64,000 nt of DNA from Rhodobacteraceae bacterium M385 (GCA_025141835.1 CP081102.1:2790001-2854000), one strand, 5' to 3'; counted from the stretch's first letter, positions 49,631-58,777 are shown. The notes: generated from the letters alone by a model not told the origin. A program made the numbers and translations.

Positions 49631-51230
49631 CATAGCCTCCTCGGTCAATCTCTGCGGCGATGACGGTGAAGGTATCCGCCTTCAACGCACCCTCAATGGC
49701 CGTGCGCAACTCGGCCCGGTTGCCGACGCGCACACCCGCCCCGCCCATGGCCCGGCCCATCGCCGCGATATCGTGCTTTGCCGGGTAATCCACGGCTGCG
49801 TTCTTTAGTTGCCGCTGACGCTGCTTTAACTCGATCAGGGCAAGCGAGGCATCGACGAACACGATGATAATCGGCTTCAGCCCCATGTCCGCCGCCGTCG
49901 TCAACTCTCCGGCAACCATCAGAAATCCGCCATCCCCCACAAAGGCGACCGATGGGCGCTCTGGATCAGCCAGCGCAAGTCCCATCGCCATCGGCACCGC
50001 GCACCCCATGGTGCACAATGCGGTGGATTGGATCAGGCTACGCGGCGTGGGACATTCCCACATCTGGCTCAACAAAATGCGGTGTGCGCCACTGTCCACT
50101 GCCGCCCTTGTGTCGGCGGGCAACGCGGCGCGTGCCTCTGCGATCACGGCGGCGGGGCCCCAAACGTCATCTACCGGGAACGCGCTGGCGAGCGCCGCCT
50201 TCGTGGCCGAAGGCTCTCCCCCCGGCCACGTATCTTGCGGCTCGGCTCCAGACAGAGCCGCAAGACCGGCCCCGATGTGGCAAGTAAAACTCAACGTCGC
50301 CTGATGCATGTAGTGCCGGTTCGGCACCGCATGGAGATCAACAACCCGTTGCGTTTCGGGGTTCCAAACCTCTCGCCAACCAGGACGCATTTCGATCGGG
50401 TCATAGCCGACACATAGGATCAGGTCCGCCGATTGTACCAAGGGCAACAGATGCGTATCGGCCAGCGGCGACAGCCCCGCCCCCCCAAGGGCCAGCGGAT
50501 GATCCTCGGGCAACACGCCCTTCGCCTTGTAGGTCGTTATGACCGGAACCGAAAACGTCTCGGCAAAGGTCCGCAGATCACCGGCTGCCTCATCGGCCAA
50601 TACATCAAGGCCCGCAATAATCACAGGCCTCTTGGCCTCACTCAACCACGCCTCTGCCTTCTGCAAATCCGTACCATAAGGCGCAACCGGCCCCGCGGGC
50701 GCGCGCCTACGCCCACGCACGCCGCTAGGCGCATCGGCCACAGAAATCGGTACATCGATCAGGACAGGCCCCATGCGCCGCTCGGTGGCAATCGCCACAG
50801 CTTTGTCGGCAATCGTGTCGGCCTCTCCCGCCGTCAGCGTGAACGTCGCCTTGGTGATCGGCGCAAGAACCGCCCGATGATCCAAAACCTGATGGGTATA
50901 CGTCAACGCCTCATCGGCATCGAGACATCCCGTCAACACCACCATCGGCACCCGGTCCTGCTCGGCGTTGGCCACCACGTTCACCGCGTTCATCAGACCG
51001 GGCCCGACCGTTGCGACCAAAATAACCGGCGCGCCATCGACGTGATGCACGCCCTCCCCGATATAGCCGCCCGCGTTCTCGTGCTTGACCAAATGAAACG
51101 TGATCCCGGCCTTTTCCAGCGCATCGACGATGGTCAAAACCTCGCCGCCTGGCATCCCGAACGCGTGGCGACATCCCGCCTCATAAAGCCTCTGGGCAAC
51201 CGCATCGGCTGCGCGCATCTGATTTGCCAT
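49617..51230 (-). CDS. Acetolactate synthase-like thiamine diphosphate enzyme
   Basis: A 537-residue member of the TPP-dependent decarboxylase/carboligase superfamily. The catalytic Glu51 of the N-terminal PP domain is in VKHENAGGYIGEG; a central domain and the C-terminal PYR/TPP domain with GDG motif at 432-434 (FVGDGGFLMVAGELTTAADM) follow. Where most members have Asn residues that help hold the Mg ion, this one has VFVDASLALIELKQRQ (Val459, Ala461), a notable departure. It is not likely to be the biosynthetic ilvB, since no ilvN follows; it is paired with a CoA-transferase instead. The start could be 51242, 51230 or 51218. Confidence 0.88.
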   Translation of the reverse strand: MANQMRAADAVAQRLYEAGCRHAFGMPGGEVLTIVDALEKAGITFHLVKHENAGGYIGEGVHHVDGAPVILVATVGPGLMNAVNVVANAEQDRVPMVVLTGCLDADEALTYTHQVLDHRAVLAPITKATFTLTAGEADTIADKAVAIATERRMGPVLIDVPISVADAPSGVRGRRRAPAGPVAPYGTDLQKAEAWLSEAKRPVIIAGLDVLADEAAGDLRTFAETFSVPVITTYKAKGVLPEDHPLALGGAGLSPLADTHLLPLVQSADLILCVGYDPIEMRPGWREVWNPETQRVVDLHAVPNRHYMHQATLSFTCHIGAGLAALSGAEPQDTWPGGEPSATKAALASAFPVDDVWGPAAVIAEARAALPADTRAAVDSGAHRILLSQMWECPTPRSLIQSTALCTMGCAVPMAMGLALADPERPSVAFVGDGGFLMVAGELTTAADMGLKPIIIVFVDASLALIELKQRQRQLKNAAVDYPAKHDIAAMGRAMGGAGVRVGNRAELRTAIEGALKADTFTVIAAEIDRGGYDGRI

Positions 51231-51471
51231 ATCCTGCCCCATTTCCTGCTCGGATCGCCCATACACTGAAACAGCCACCGCCTCCAAGGCAAGGCGCTCA
51301 CACTTCCGCGTGTGCCCTATTTCACCTTTTCATAAATATCGAATCCCGCCCCCTCTCCCTGCGCAAACTTCTCAGTTACCGCAAACAGACGACACAACGG
51401 GATTGCCGAACAAACACCCCACGCGCTACATCTTGTGGTAGGGCGGTAGCACGCTGCCGGTGCGGGGACGA

Positions 51472-53715
51472 ATGACGCAGAATTCTGAAACGGAAAGTCG
51501 CAAGCTCTTGTCGCGTCTTCAGGCCGTCATGGCCGAGGCCGGTGAGGGCCAAGAGCGTTTGGACAAGATCACCCATCTGATCGCCGATTCAATGGGCACG
51601 GAAGTGTGCTCCATCTACCTGTTGCGCGATGCAGAAACGCTGGAGCTCTGCGCAACCCAAGGCCTCGCCGCCGAAGCGGTCCACGTCACCCGTATGCGCA
51701 TCGGCGAAGGCCTCGTGGGCCGTGTCGCCCGTCAAGCCCGTCCAATTAACACCGCCAACGCCCCGGCAGAGCGGGGCTTTCGCTACATGGCCGAAACCGG
51801 AGAGGAAGCCTATTCCTCCTTCCTGGGTGTTCCCATCCAGCGCCTTGGGGAACGCCTCGGCGTCTTGGTGGTGCAATCCAAGGACGAACGCGAGTATTCC
51901 GAGGATGAAGTCTACGCCATCGAAGTAGTCGCCATGGTGCTGGCAGAGATGACCGAACTAGGGGCTTTCGTGGGCGAAGGCGCCGCCCTGTCGGCCCGCC
52001 ACACCAGCCAATTCATGTTCAAAGGCACCACCGCCCAAGAAGGCGCTGCGATGGGGCATGTGTGGCTCCATGAGCCGCGCGTTGTTGTCACGAATCCCGT
52101 CGCCGACGATCCCGCCGTTGAACGGGTGCGGCTGAACGAGGCCGTGGATCAACTGCGCACCGATATTGACCAGATGCTGACCCATGTCTCGAAGGGTGAC
52201 AAAGATCAGGCCGAGGTTCTGGAGGCCTACCGCATGTTCGCCCGCTCGCGCGGCTGGATGCGGCGAATGGAAGAAGATATCGAGCGGGGCCTTTCCGCCG
52301 AAGCCGCTGTGGAGAAAGAGCAATCCTCCGCCCGCGCGCGCATGGAAACGGTGCCTGATGCCTACTTGCGTGAACGGCTCCATGATCTTGATGACCTGTC
52401 AAACCGCCTTCTGCGGTTGCTGACGGGCCAAGGCAGTGACACAGGCGCGGATATGCCGCTCGACCCGGTTCTGGTGGCCCGCAACATCGGCCCCGGCGAG
52501 CTTTTGGACTATGGCCGCAGCCTGCGCGGCGTGGTGCTGGAAGAAGGCTCTGTTGGGTCCCATGCAGCGATCGTGGCGCGCGCCTTGGCGATTCCCTTGG
52601 TGATCCACGCCAAACGCATCAACACCGAGGCCTTGAACGGCGACCCGATCCTTGTGGACGGCGATCAGGGCATCGTCCACCTGCGCCCGGAAGATGCCGT
52701 CTCTTCTGCGTTCCGTGATAAGCTGGCGATGCAGGCCGAGGCGCAGGAACGCTACGCCTCGATCCGCGACAAGCCCGCAACCTCGAAGTGCGGCACGACG
52801 GTCTCGTTGCAGATGAACGCGGGCCTGATGGCCGATCTGCCCTCGCTGCCGTCTTCCGGGGCCGAGGGGGTGGGTCTGTTTCGGACCGAACTGCAATTCC
52901 TCACCCGTGCCCGCGTGCCGCGTCGGGGCGAATTGGCGCAACTCTACGCCAAGGTCATGGATGCCGCCGGCGACAAGCGTGTGATCTTCCGCACTCTTGA
53001 TATCGGCTCGGACAAAGTGCTGCCCTATATGAAGCCGCAAGATGAACCGAACCCCGCCTTGGGCTGGCGTGCGATCCGCGTGGGCCTCGACAAACCGGGC
53101 GTGATGCGGATGCAATTGCAGGCACTGATCCGGGCCGCAAACGGGCGGCCCCTGTCGGTAATGTTCCCCTTCATTGCCCAGTTCGACGAATTCACCGCCG
53201 CCCGCGATCACCTGATGCGCGAGATGGACCGAGAGGCTTCTCTGGGGCACGTCCTGCCCTCGGACCTCAAGGTCGGCGCGATGCTGGAAACGCCTTCGTT
53301 GGCCTTTGCCCCGCATCAGTTCTTCGAGATGGCAGATTTCATCTCCATCGGCGGCAACGACCTGAAGCAGTTTTTCTTTGCCGCTGACCGTGAAAACGAA
53401 CGGGTGCGCCGCCGCTATGACACGCTGAACGTGTCGTTCCTGACGTTCTTGGAACAGATCGTTCACCGCTGTGATGAGGCCGACACGCCGCTCAGCTTCT
53501 GTGGCGAAGACGCGGGCCGCCCTGTGGAAGCGGTGTGTTTTGCCGCCATGGGGCTGCGCAATCTGTCGATGCGGCCTGCCTCCATCGGGCCGGTAAAGTC
53601 GCTCCTGCGCCGGGTCGATCTGCGCGAGGCCCGTAGCGTCATTACCGAGGCCCGTGGCTCTGGCGCGCAGTCGGTGCGCGGCGCGGTGATGGATTGGCTT
53701 AAGCGGCAGAGCTAA
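51472..53715 (+). CDS. ptsP: Phosphoenolpyruvate--protein phosphotransferase PtsP (nitrogen PTS EI)
   Basis: Enzyme I of the nitrogen-related phosphotransferase system: takes phosphate from PEP and passes it to NPr, then EIIANtr, a regulatory chain for nitrogen, potassium and envelope traits. The 747 residues have an N-terminal GAF domain (about 5-160: GTEVCSIYLLRDAETLELCA; MRIGEGLVGRVARQARPINT), then the PEP-utiliser domain with phospho-His364 (GSVGSHAAIVARALAIPL), and the C-terminal PEP-binding barrel (GAEGVGLFRTELQFL; GAMLETPSLAF; ISIGGNDLKQFFF; Cys677 in FCGEDAGRP). The ATG is preceded by GGGGAC. The 3' end overlaps the convergent argO by 17 bases. Confidence 0.96.
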   Translation: MTQNSETESRKLLSRLQAVMAEAGEGQERLDKITHLIADSMGTEVCSIYLLRDAETLELCATQGLAAEAVHVTRMRIGEGLVGRVARQARPINTANAPAERGFRYMAETGEEAYSSFLGVPIQRLGERLGVLVVQSKDEREYSEDEVYAIEVVAMVLAEMTELGAFVGEGAALSARHTSQFMFKGTTAQEGAAMGHVWLHEPRVVVTNPVADDPAVERVRLNEAVDQLRTDIDQMLTHVSKGDKDQAEVLEAYRMFARSRGWMRRMEEDIERGLSAEAAVEKEQSSARARMETVPDAYLRERLHDLDDLSNRLLRLLTGQGSDTGADMPLDPVLVARNIGPGELLDYGRSLRGVVLEEGSVGSHAAIVARALAIPLVIHAKRINTEALNGDPILVDGDQGIVHLRPEDAVSSAFRDKLAMQAEAQERYASIRDKPATSKCGTTVSLQMNAGLMADLPSLPSSGAEGVGLFRTELQFLTRARVPRRGELAQLYAKVMDAAGDKRVIFRTLDIGSDKVLPYMKPQDEPNPALGWRAIRVGLDKPGVMRMQLQALIRAANGRPLSVMFPFIAQFDEFTAARDHLMREMDREASLGHVLPSDLKVGAMLETPSLAFAPHQFFEMADFISIGGNDLKQFFFAADRENERVRRRYDTLNVSFLTFLEQIVHRCDEADTPLSFCGEDAGRPVEAVCFAAMGLRNLSMRPASIGPVKSLLRRVDLREARSVITEARGSGAQSVRGAVMDWLKRQS

Positions 53716-54307
53716 GCAGCAGCTTTGCGGCAATCACCCACATCACGCAGCCCACAAAGACATCCAGGATCACCCAAGCCCGGCGGCTGGAAAACACCGG
53801 GGCCAGAAAGCGGGCCCCGAAGCCCAAGGTGACGAAAAAGGTGAAGGAGGCCGCCGCCGCGCCCAGCCAGAATGTCAGTTTCGCATCAGGGTATTGCGCC
53901 GAGACCGAGCCGACCAACACCACCGTATCCAGATACATATGCGGGTTCAGCCACGTCACCGCGATGCAGGTCAGCGCCGCCGATTGCCAGCTTTGCACCA
54001 CTTCGCCTGCCGCCAGAAGCGCCCCCGATCCCGTCCACGCGGAGTGGAACGACTTTGCCCCGTAAAAGATCAGGAACGCGGCCCCACCAAAAAGAAGCAC
54101 ATTGGTCATCCATGCGGCCTCAGCCGTCATCCAGCCGATGCTGGTGACCCCCACGCCGATCAACAGGGCGTCAGTCACAGCGCAGATCGCTACCACCAGT
54201 GCCACATGCTGCCGTTGCAAGCCTTGCTTCAGGACAAAAGCGTTCTGCGCCCCAATCGCCAAGATCAAAGAGAGGCTGACCCCAAACCCCACAAAAAACG
54301 CATTCAT
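53699..54307 (-). CDS. argO: Arginine/lysine exporter of the LysE/ArgO family
   Basis: A 202-residue inner-membrane exporter. Hydrophobic helices alternate with LAIGAQNAFVLKQGLQRQ and the family signature TWLNPHMYLDTVVLVGS. LysE/ArgO proteins export L-arginine and sometimes lysine when these accumulate. The divergent argP-type regulator starts 92 bases away, the classic argO-argP arrangement, so expression is likely driven by ArgP. Its last 17 bases overlap ptsP on the other strand. Confidence 0.92.
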   Translation of the reverse strand: MNAFFVGFGVSLSLILAIGAQNAFVLKQGLQRQHVALVVAICAVTDALLIGVGVTSIGWMTAEAAWMTNVLLFGGAAFLIFYGAKSFHSAWTGSGALLAAGEVVQSWQSAALTCIAVTWLNPHMYLDTVVLVGSVSAQYPDAKLTFWLGAAAASFTFFVTLGFGARFLAPVFSSRRAWVILDVFVGCVMWVIAAKLLLSSAA

Positions 54308-54386
54308 CGCCGTAGCCTTCTCCGTTGTGCCTTGCGGGAAGTACGGCGGCAGTTCACATTAGGCAAATCGCAATAACTTAAGCTGC

Positions 54387-54401
54387 ATTAGTTTGATTAA
54401 T
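54387..54401 (+). promoter_or_regulatory. LysR-type candidate operator in the argP/argO intergenic region
   Basis: ATTAGTTTGATTAAT contains a T-N11-A core with imperfect inverted symmetry (ATTA...TAAT), the general form of LysR-type binding sites. It overlaps the argP ATG (54400-54402), so binding would autorepress argP while other sites in the 92-base gap act on argO. The assignment is by pattern and position only. Confidence 0.4.
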
Positions 54402-55269
54402 GTTTGAACATCCCCAACTCGAAGCTCTTTATGCTGTGGTCCGCCTTGGCAGTTTTGACAGAGCCGCGGCGCATTTGGCCGTCACCCCTTCGGCCATTTC
54501 GCAACGCATCAAGCAGTTGGAGGACCGCCTAGGCATGATCTTGGTCGAACGCGGCCAGCCTTGCCTTCCGACCTCTGCGGCGGAAAAACTGCTGCGCCAC
54601 CGGGACCAGATGCACCTGCTTGAAAAGACGCTGGCCAAGGATTTGGGCCTGTCCGAGGCCGCCCTTGCCACGGTTCGGATCACCACCAATGCCGACAGCT
54701 TGGCCTCGTGGCTTCTTCCCATGCTGGCGCCCCTGAAGGGGTTTCTCTTTGATCTCATCATCGACGACCAAGACCATTCCGAGGCTTGGCTTAAACGCGG
54801 ACAAGTTGCGGCCGCCATCTCCTCTCGCTCGCAGGCCTTGCAGGGGTGTGACTGCTACCCCCTTGGGGATTTGCGCTATATCGCCTGTGCCAGCCCCGCC
54901 TTCGTGGCCGAGCATTTCCCCGACGGTGTCACCGCCACCACCCTCTCGCGGGCCCCTGCCCTGACGTTCAACGCCAAGGATCGGCTGCAACGGGATTGGG
55001 TCGCCGAGAGGTTGGGTTCAAGCGTGCCAATGCCGACCCATTACATCGCCAATTCCCAAGCCTTTGTGGAAGCCGCCCGCCTTGGCATCGGCTGGGGCCT
55101 GAACCCGCTATCCTTGGTCCGTGACGCCTTGGCCAGCGGCGATCTGGTGGATCTTGCCCCCGACATGCCGTTTGCCACGCCCCTGTTCTGGCATGTAAAT
55201 CGCCTGACCGCCCCTGCGCTTGCGCCCCTGACCCAAGCCATGAAGCGCGTGCGCCTTGATGACCTTTAG
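54400..55269 (+). CDS. argP: LysR-family regulator ArgP (IciA family)
   Basis: A 289-residue LysR-type regulator. The N-terminal winged helix-turn-helix reads LEALYAVVRLGSFDRAAAHL followed by AVTPSAISQRIKQLEDRLGM. The effector domain contains CDCYPLGDLRYIACASPAF and LGIGWGLNPLSLVRDALASG, as in ArgP, which activates argO when arginine is abundant. It is divergent from argO. The ATG is at the end of a likely operator, with a weak ribosome site. The stop overlaps that of the convergent RhtB gene in a shared TTAG. Confidence 0.92.
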   Translation: MFEHPQLEALYAVVRLGSFDRAAAHLAVTPSAISQRIKQLEDRLGMILVERGQPCLPTSAAEKLLRHRDQMHLLEKTLAKDLGLSEAALATVRITTNADSLASWLLPMLAPLKGFLFDLIIDDQDHSEAWLKRGQVAAAISSRSQALQGCDCYPLGDLRYIACASPAFVAEHFPDGVTATTLSRAPALTFNAKDRLQRDWVAERLGSSVPMPTHYIANSQAFVEAARLGIGWGLNPLSLVRDALASGDLVDLAPDMPFATPLFWHVNRLTAPALAPLTQAMKRVRLDDL

Positions 55270-55889
55270 CTCCGGCGCAGTGTCGCTGTCAGAATGCCCA
55301 TCCCGATGAGCGTCGCGCCACCCGCTCGGGTCAGCCAAGCAATGACGCCGGGCCGGGCCAGCCGATCGCGCAAGCTGCCCGCCAGTAAGGCATAGGCCAG
55401 TGCGTTTAGCGCCGCCATGGTCACGAATGTACCGACCAGGATGGCAAATTGCGGCAACAGCGCCGCGCCCGGTTGGATGAACTGCGGCACGAAAGCGATG
55501 AAGAACGCGATGGATTTCGGGTTCAACGCGGTAACCGCCGCCGCATGGGTGAAGGTGCGCCGGGTTGATATCGCGTCGGTCTGGGGCAAAGCTAAGTCCG
55601 CCCCACGGGCCGATACGATCATCTTGATACCAAGATAAACAAGGTACACCGCCCCCGCCCATTTCAGCACCGTGAACAAGGTGGCCGAGGCCAACACAAC
55701 CGCCCCCAGCCCCGCGAGCGAAGCGGTCATCGCCACCAAATCCCCCACCGCGACCCCCGCCGCCGTGGACACCGCGACCCTGCGGCCTTGGCTGATCGCA
55801 TAGCTCAGCACCAACAAAATTGTCGGGCCGGGGATCAGCAGCAAAACCGTTGTTGCGGCCACGAAGGTTATCCATGTGTCTAGGGGCAT
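55266..55889 (-). CDS. RhtB/LysE-family amino-acid exporter
   Basis: A 207-residue membrane protein with about six helices: FVAATTVLLLIPGPTILLVL, GDLVAMTASLAGLGAVVLAS, YLVYLGIKMI, and the family mark ALNPKSIAFFIAFVPQFIQP. RhtB proteins export homoserine, threonine or related amino acids. It is a second amino-acid exporter next to the argP locus, although it reads the other way. The gene is convergent with argP, and its transcript could be controlled separately. Confidence 0.9.
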   Translation of the reverse strand: MPLDTWITFVAATTVLLLIPGPTILLVLSYAISQGRRVAVSTAAGVAVGDLVAMTASLAGLGAVVLASATLFTVLKWAGAVYLVYLGIKMIVSARGADLALPQTDAISTRRTFTHAAAVTALNPKSIAFFIAFVPQFIQPGAALLPQFAILVGTFVTMAALNALAYALLAGSLRDRLARPGVIAWLTRAGGATLIGMGILTATLRRS

Positions 55890-55946
55890 TTCGGGCGCTC
55901 TCCTTTCATTATCACTGGCAGAGCAATCCCCAGTGGAAACCTTGTG

Positions 55947-56825
55947 TCAACGTGTTTGCGCCAGAACGCGCCCGGCCACGGCGTCCAACCTTGCCACCAC
56001 CTCTGGATCTCGGGCCTCTGGGGCGGTCATGATTGCGTGCTCCAACGCCCGGTCGCATTGGGCCTCGCATAGGGGCTTTTGCGGCGAAAGGGCCTCGGCA
56101 ATGCCCTTGACCATCGCGCGGGCAGCGGCGGCATTGCCGTGCAATGTCTCGATTATCTGCGTGATATCAACGGCCCCGTGATCCGGATGCCAGCTGTCAT
56201 AATCGGTGATCATGGCAACCGAAGCGTAACAAAGCTCTGCCTCGCGGGCGAGCTTCGCTTCCGGCATGTTGGTCATGCCGATCACGTCACACCCCCAGGT
56301 GCGGTACATCTTGCTTTCCGCCACGGTGGAGAACTGCGGGCCCTCCATCGCCAGATACGTGCCGCCGTCATGCACAGTGACGCCCGCAGCCATTGCGGCA
56401 TCGCGTGCGGTGGCGGACAGGGCCGGGCAGACCGGATGCGCGGCCGAGACATGGGCGACACAGCCCGACCCAAAAAAGGATTTTTCCCGCGCGAAGGTCC
56501 GATCAATGAACTGATCGACGATCACGAAATCTCCCGGCGCCATTTCCTCTCGGAACGATCCGCAAGCCGACACGGCGACCACGTCCGTGACCCCGATCCG
56601 CTTGAGCGCATCAATATTGGCCCGGTAAGGCACATCGGTGGGGGAATGGACATGGCCGCGCCCGTGACGGGGCAGAAACGACAGGGGCAACGCGCCGATG
56701 CGCCCCGACAAGATTTGGTCCGACGGCGCGCCAAACGGCGTCCCGACCCTGTGCCACTGCGCGTCTTCCAGCCCCTCAATCTGATAGAGGCCCGATCCGC
56801 CGATGATCCCCAGATGCCTGTCCAT
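55947..56825 (-). CDS. mtnP: S-methyl-5'-thioadenosine phosphorylase
   Basis: Cleaves methylthioadenosine, the by-product of polyamine and homoserine-lactone synthesis, to adenine and methylthioribose-1-phosphate. The 292-residue protein has LGIIGGSGLYQIEGLED at the N-terminus, FLPRHGRGHVHSPTDVPYRA for phosphate binding, VSACGSFREEMAPGDFVIVD, YLAMEGPQFSTVAESKMYRT and VGMTNMPEAKLAREAELCYA-type wording (seen as IGMTNMPEAKLAREAELCYA), with the acidic residue in MITDYDSWHPDH. AAGGAGCGG precedes the ATG. apt, in the same salvage route, is 4 kb away. Confidence 0.95.
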   Translation of the reverse strand: MDRHLGIIGGSGLYQIEGLEDAQWHRVGTPFGAPSDQILSGRIGALPLSFLPRHGRGHVHSPTDVPYRANIDALKRIGVTDVVAVSACGSFREEMAPGDFVIVDQFIDRTFAREKSFFGSGCVAHVSAAHPVCPALSATARDAAMAAGVTVHDGGTYLAMEGPQFSTVAESKMYRTWGCDVIGMTNMPEAKLAREAELCYASVAMITDYDSWHPDHGAVDITQIIETLHGNAAAARAMVKGIAEALSPQKPLCEAQCDRALEHAIMTAPEARDPEVVARLDAVAGRVLAQTR

Positions 56826-57033
56826 TTACCGCTCCTTAACCCCGTTTCGTGTAGCGTCGCATCCTGCCCTGCCCGTTGCAACGGGCGCGATAGCCGTGGG
56901 GTTTTCGCAACGCCCGCTTGGGCCACTTCGCAACTAACCCGTGACTTACCCCCCTTGCGGGCGTAGGTGAGCCGCAACTGCGCGGATCTTCATTCCGCCA
57001 CCACCCGAAATTCCGATCTGCAAGAGGTTCTCC

Positions 57034-58656
57034 ATGCCCCGCATCCTTCTGGCTGCCGCCAAAAGCCGTCTATCACCCGAGTTATCCAACATGGGCCACG
57101 GCTGGGGCCCCGCCCGGATGCGGATCGAGATCCTCGCAGGCCTGACCGTCGCCCTCGCCCTCGTGCCCGAGGCCGTGGCCTTTGCCTTCGTGGCCGATGT
57201 GCACCCTCTGGTCGGCCTTTATGCCGCCTTCATCGTGGGCCTCATCACTGCCGTCATCGGTGGCCGCCCCGGCATGATCTCGGGCGCAACGGGCGCCTTG
57301 GCGGTGGTTATGGTCAGCCTCGTGGCCTCCCACGGATTGGAATATCTCTTGGCAACCGTGGTGCTCATGGGCCTGATCCAGATCGCCGTGGGCGTGCTGC
57401 GCTGGGGTAAATTCATCCGCCTCGTGCCCCATCCGGTGATGCTTGGCTTCGTGAACGGGCTGGCAATCGTTATCTTTCTGGCGCAACTGGGCCAGTTCCA
57501 GGTCCCCGGCTCGGCCGAGGCCTCGGGCCACGGCATGGCGGCGGGCGAATGGCTGCAAGGCGTCGAACTGGCCACGATGCTGGTCCTTGTCGTACTGACA
57601 ATGGGCATCATTTGGGTGCTGCCAAAAATCACCAACGCCATCCCCGCGCCCTTGGCCGGGATCGGCATCACCGCCGCCATCGTGCTGATCTTCGGCATCG
57701 ACGTGCCTCGTGTGGGTGACCTCGCCTCGATCGAGGGTGGCCTGCCACTGTTCCACATCCCCTCGGTTCCGCTGACATGGGAGACCTTCCAAGTCATCCT
57801 CCCCTATGCGCTGATCCTCTCGGCCATTGGCCTGATCGAAAGCCTTCTGACCCTGAACCTCGTGGGCGAAATCACCGGCGAAAAAGGCGGCGCAAGCCAG
57901 GAATGCGTGGCCCAAGGCGTCGCCAACACCGTCACCGGGTTCTTCGGCGGCATGGGCGGTTGCGCCATGATCGGCCAATCCATGATCAACGTGAAATCCG
58001 GTGCGCGAACCCGCGTTGCCGGGATCGCGGCGGCGCTGTTCCTTCTGTCATTCATCCTCTTCGGTTCCAGCCTGATCGAACAAATCCCTCTGGCGGCGCT
58101 TGTGGGCGTCATGTTCATGGTGGTGATCGGCACCTTCGCCTGGAACTCCCTAAAAATCCTTTTCAAAGTGCCCCTGACCGATGCCTTCGTCATCATCCTC
58201 GTCACGGTCGTCACGGTCGCCACAGACCTTGCCACCGCCGTTGTCGTGGGGGTCATCGTCTCGGCCCTCGCCTATGCTTGGCAAAACGCCACCCGCATTC
58301 GCGCCACCACCTACGAGACACCGGAAGGCGCGCGCGTCTACCAAGTCAAAGGTCCCCTCTTCTTCGGCTCCGCTGCGGGTTTCGGTGAACTCTTCCACCC
58401 CGAAACCGATCCCTCCCGTGTCATCGTCGACTTCGCCGATAGCCGGGTCGCCGATCAATCCGCCCTGCAAGCGATCGAGAAACTGGCCAGCCAATACGAG
58501 AGCGCCGGTAAGAAAATCGAACTGCGCCACCTGACACGCGATTGCCACGCCCTGCTCACCAAGGCAGGCCACCTCGTTGTCGATAGTGACGATGACCCCG
58601 ACTACGAAATCGCCACCGACTACTCCGTTCGTACCGGCATCCTCGGCGACCACTAG
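57034..58656 (+). CDS. SulP family anion transporter
   Basis: A 540-residue membrane transporter with about ten to twelve helices: VALALVPEAVAFAFVADVHP (SulP signature region), GMISGATGALAVVMVSL, VMLGFVNGLAIVIFLAQLGQ and GEKGGASQECVAQGVANTVT. A cytoplasmic STAS domain lies at about 440-530 (VIVDFADSRVADQSALQAIE). SulP proteins carry sulfate, bicarbonate or molybdate; the match to short BicA-like forms suggests Na-dependent bicarbonate or sulfate uptake but does not settle it. GAGGTTCTCC precedes the ATG. mtnP diverges from it across about 200 bases. Confidence 0.91.
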   Translation: MPRILLAAAKSRLSPELSNMGHGWGPARMRIEILAGLTVALALVPEAVAFAFVADVHPLVGLYAAFIVGLITAVIGGRPGMISGATGALAVVMVSLVASHGLEYLLATVVLMGLIQIAVGVLRWGKFIRLVPHPVMLGFVNGLAIVIFLAQLGQFQVPGSAEASGHGMAAGEWLQGVELATMLVLVVLTMGIIWVLPKITNAIPAPLAGIGITAAIVLIFGIDVPRVGDLASIEGGLPLFHIPSVPLTWETFQVILPYALILSAIGLIESLLTLNLVGEITGEKGGASQECVAQGVANTVTGFFGGMGGCAMIGQSMINVKSGARTRVAGIAAALFLLSFILFGSSLIEQIPLAALVGVMFMVVIGTFAWNSLKILFKVPLTDAFVIILVTVVTVATDLATAVVVGVIVSALAYAWQNATRIRATTYETPEGARVYQVKGPLFFGSAAGFGELFHPETDPSRVIVDFADSRVADQSALQAIEKLASQYESAGKKIELRHLTRDCHALLTKAGHLVVDSDDDPDYEIATDYSVRTGILGDH

Positions 58657-58709
58657 CCCCGCCAAAGCCTCCTCGCCGCGCCTACAATCGGCTCCGGCGA
58701 GGGGCTGCC

Positions 58710-58745
58710 TCCTTCATCTTGGCAAATACACCTCCCCCCGGAGGG
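58710..58745 (+). repeat. Intergenic repeat element, copy 3
   Basis: Bases 58710-58735 are identical to 37401-37426; the following CCTCCCCCCGGAGG (58731-58744) is a perfect short palindrome. The element lies between the convergent ends of the SulP and flavin-reductase genes, and may act as a terminator or a mRNA 3'-end stabiliser. No T-run follows. Confidence 0.75.
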
Positions 58746-58777
58746 TCGTTTAGCCCCAAGCGCCCCCCTTGCCCGGC

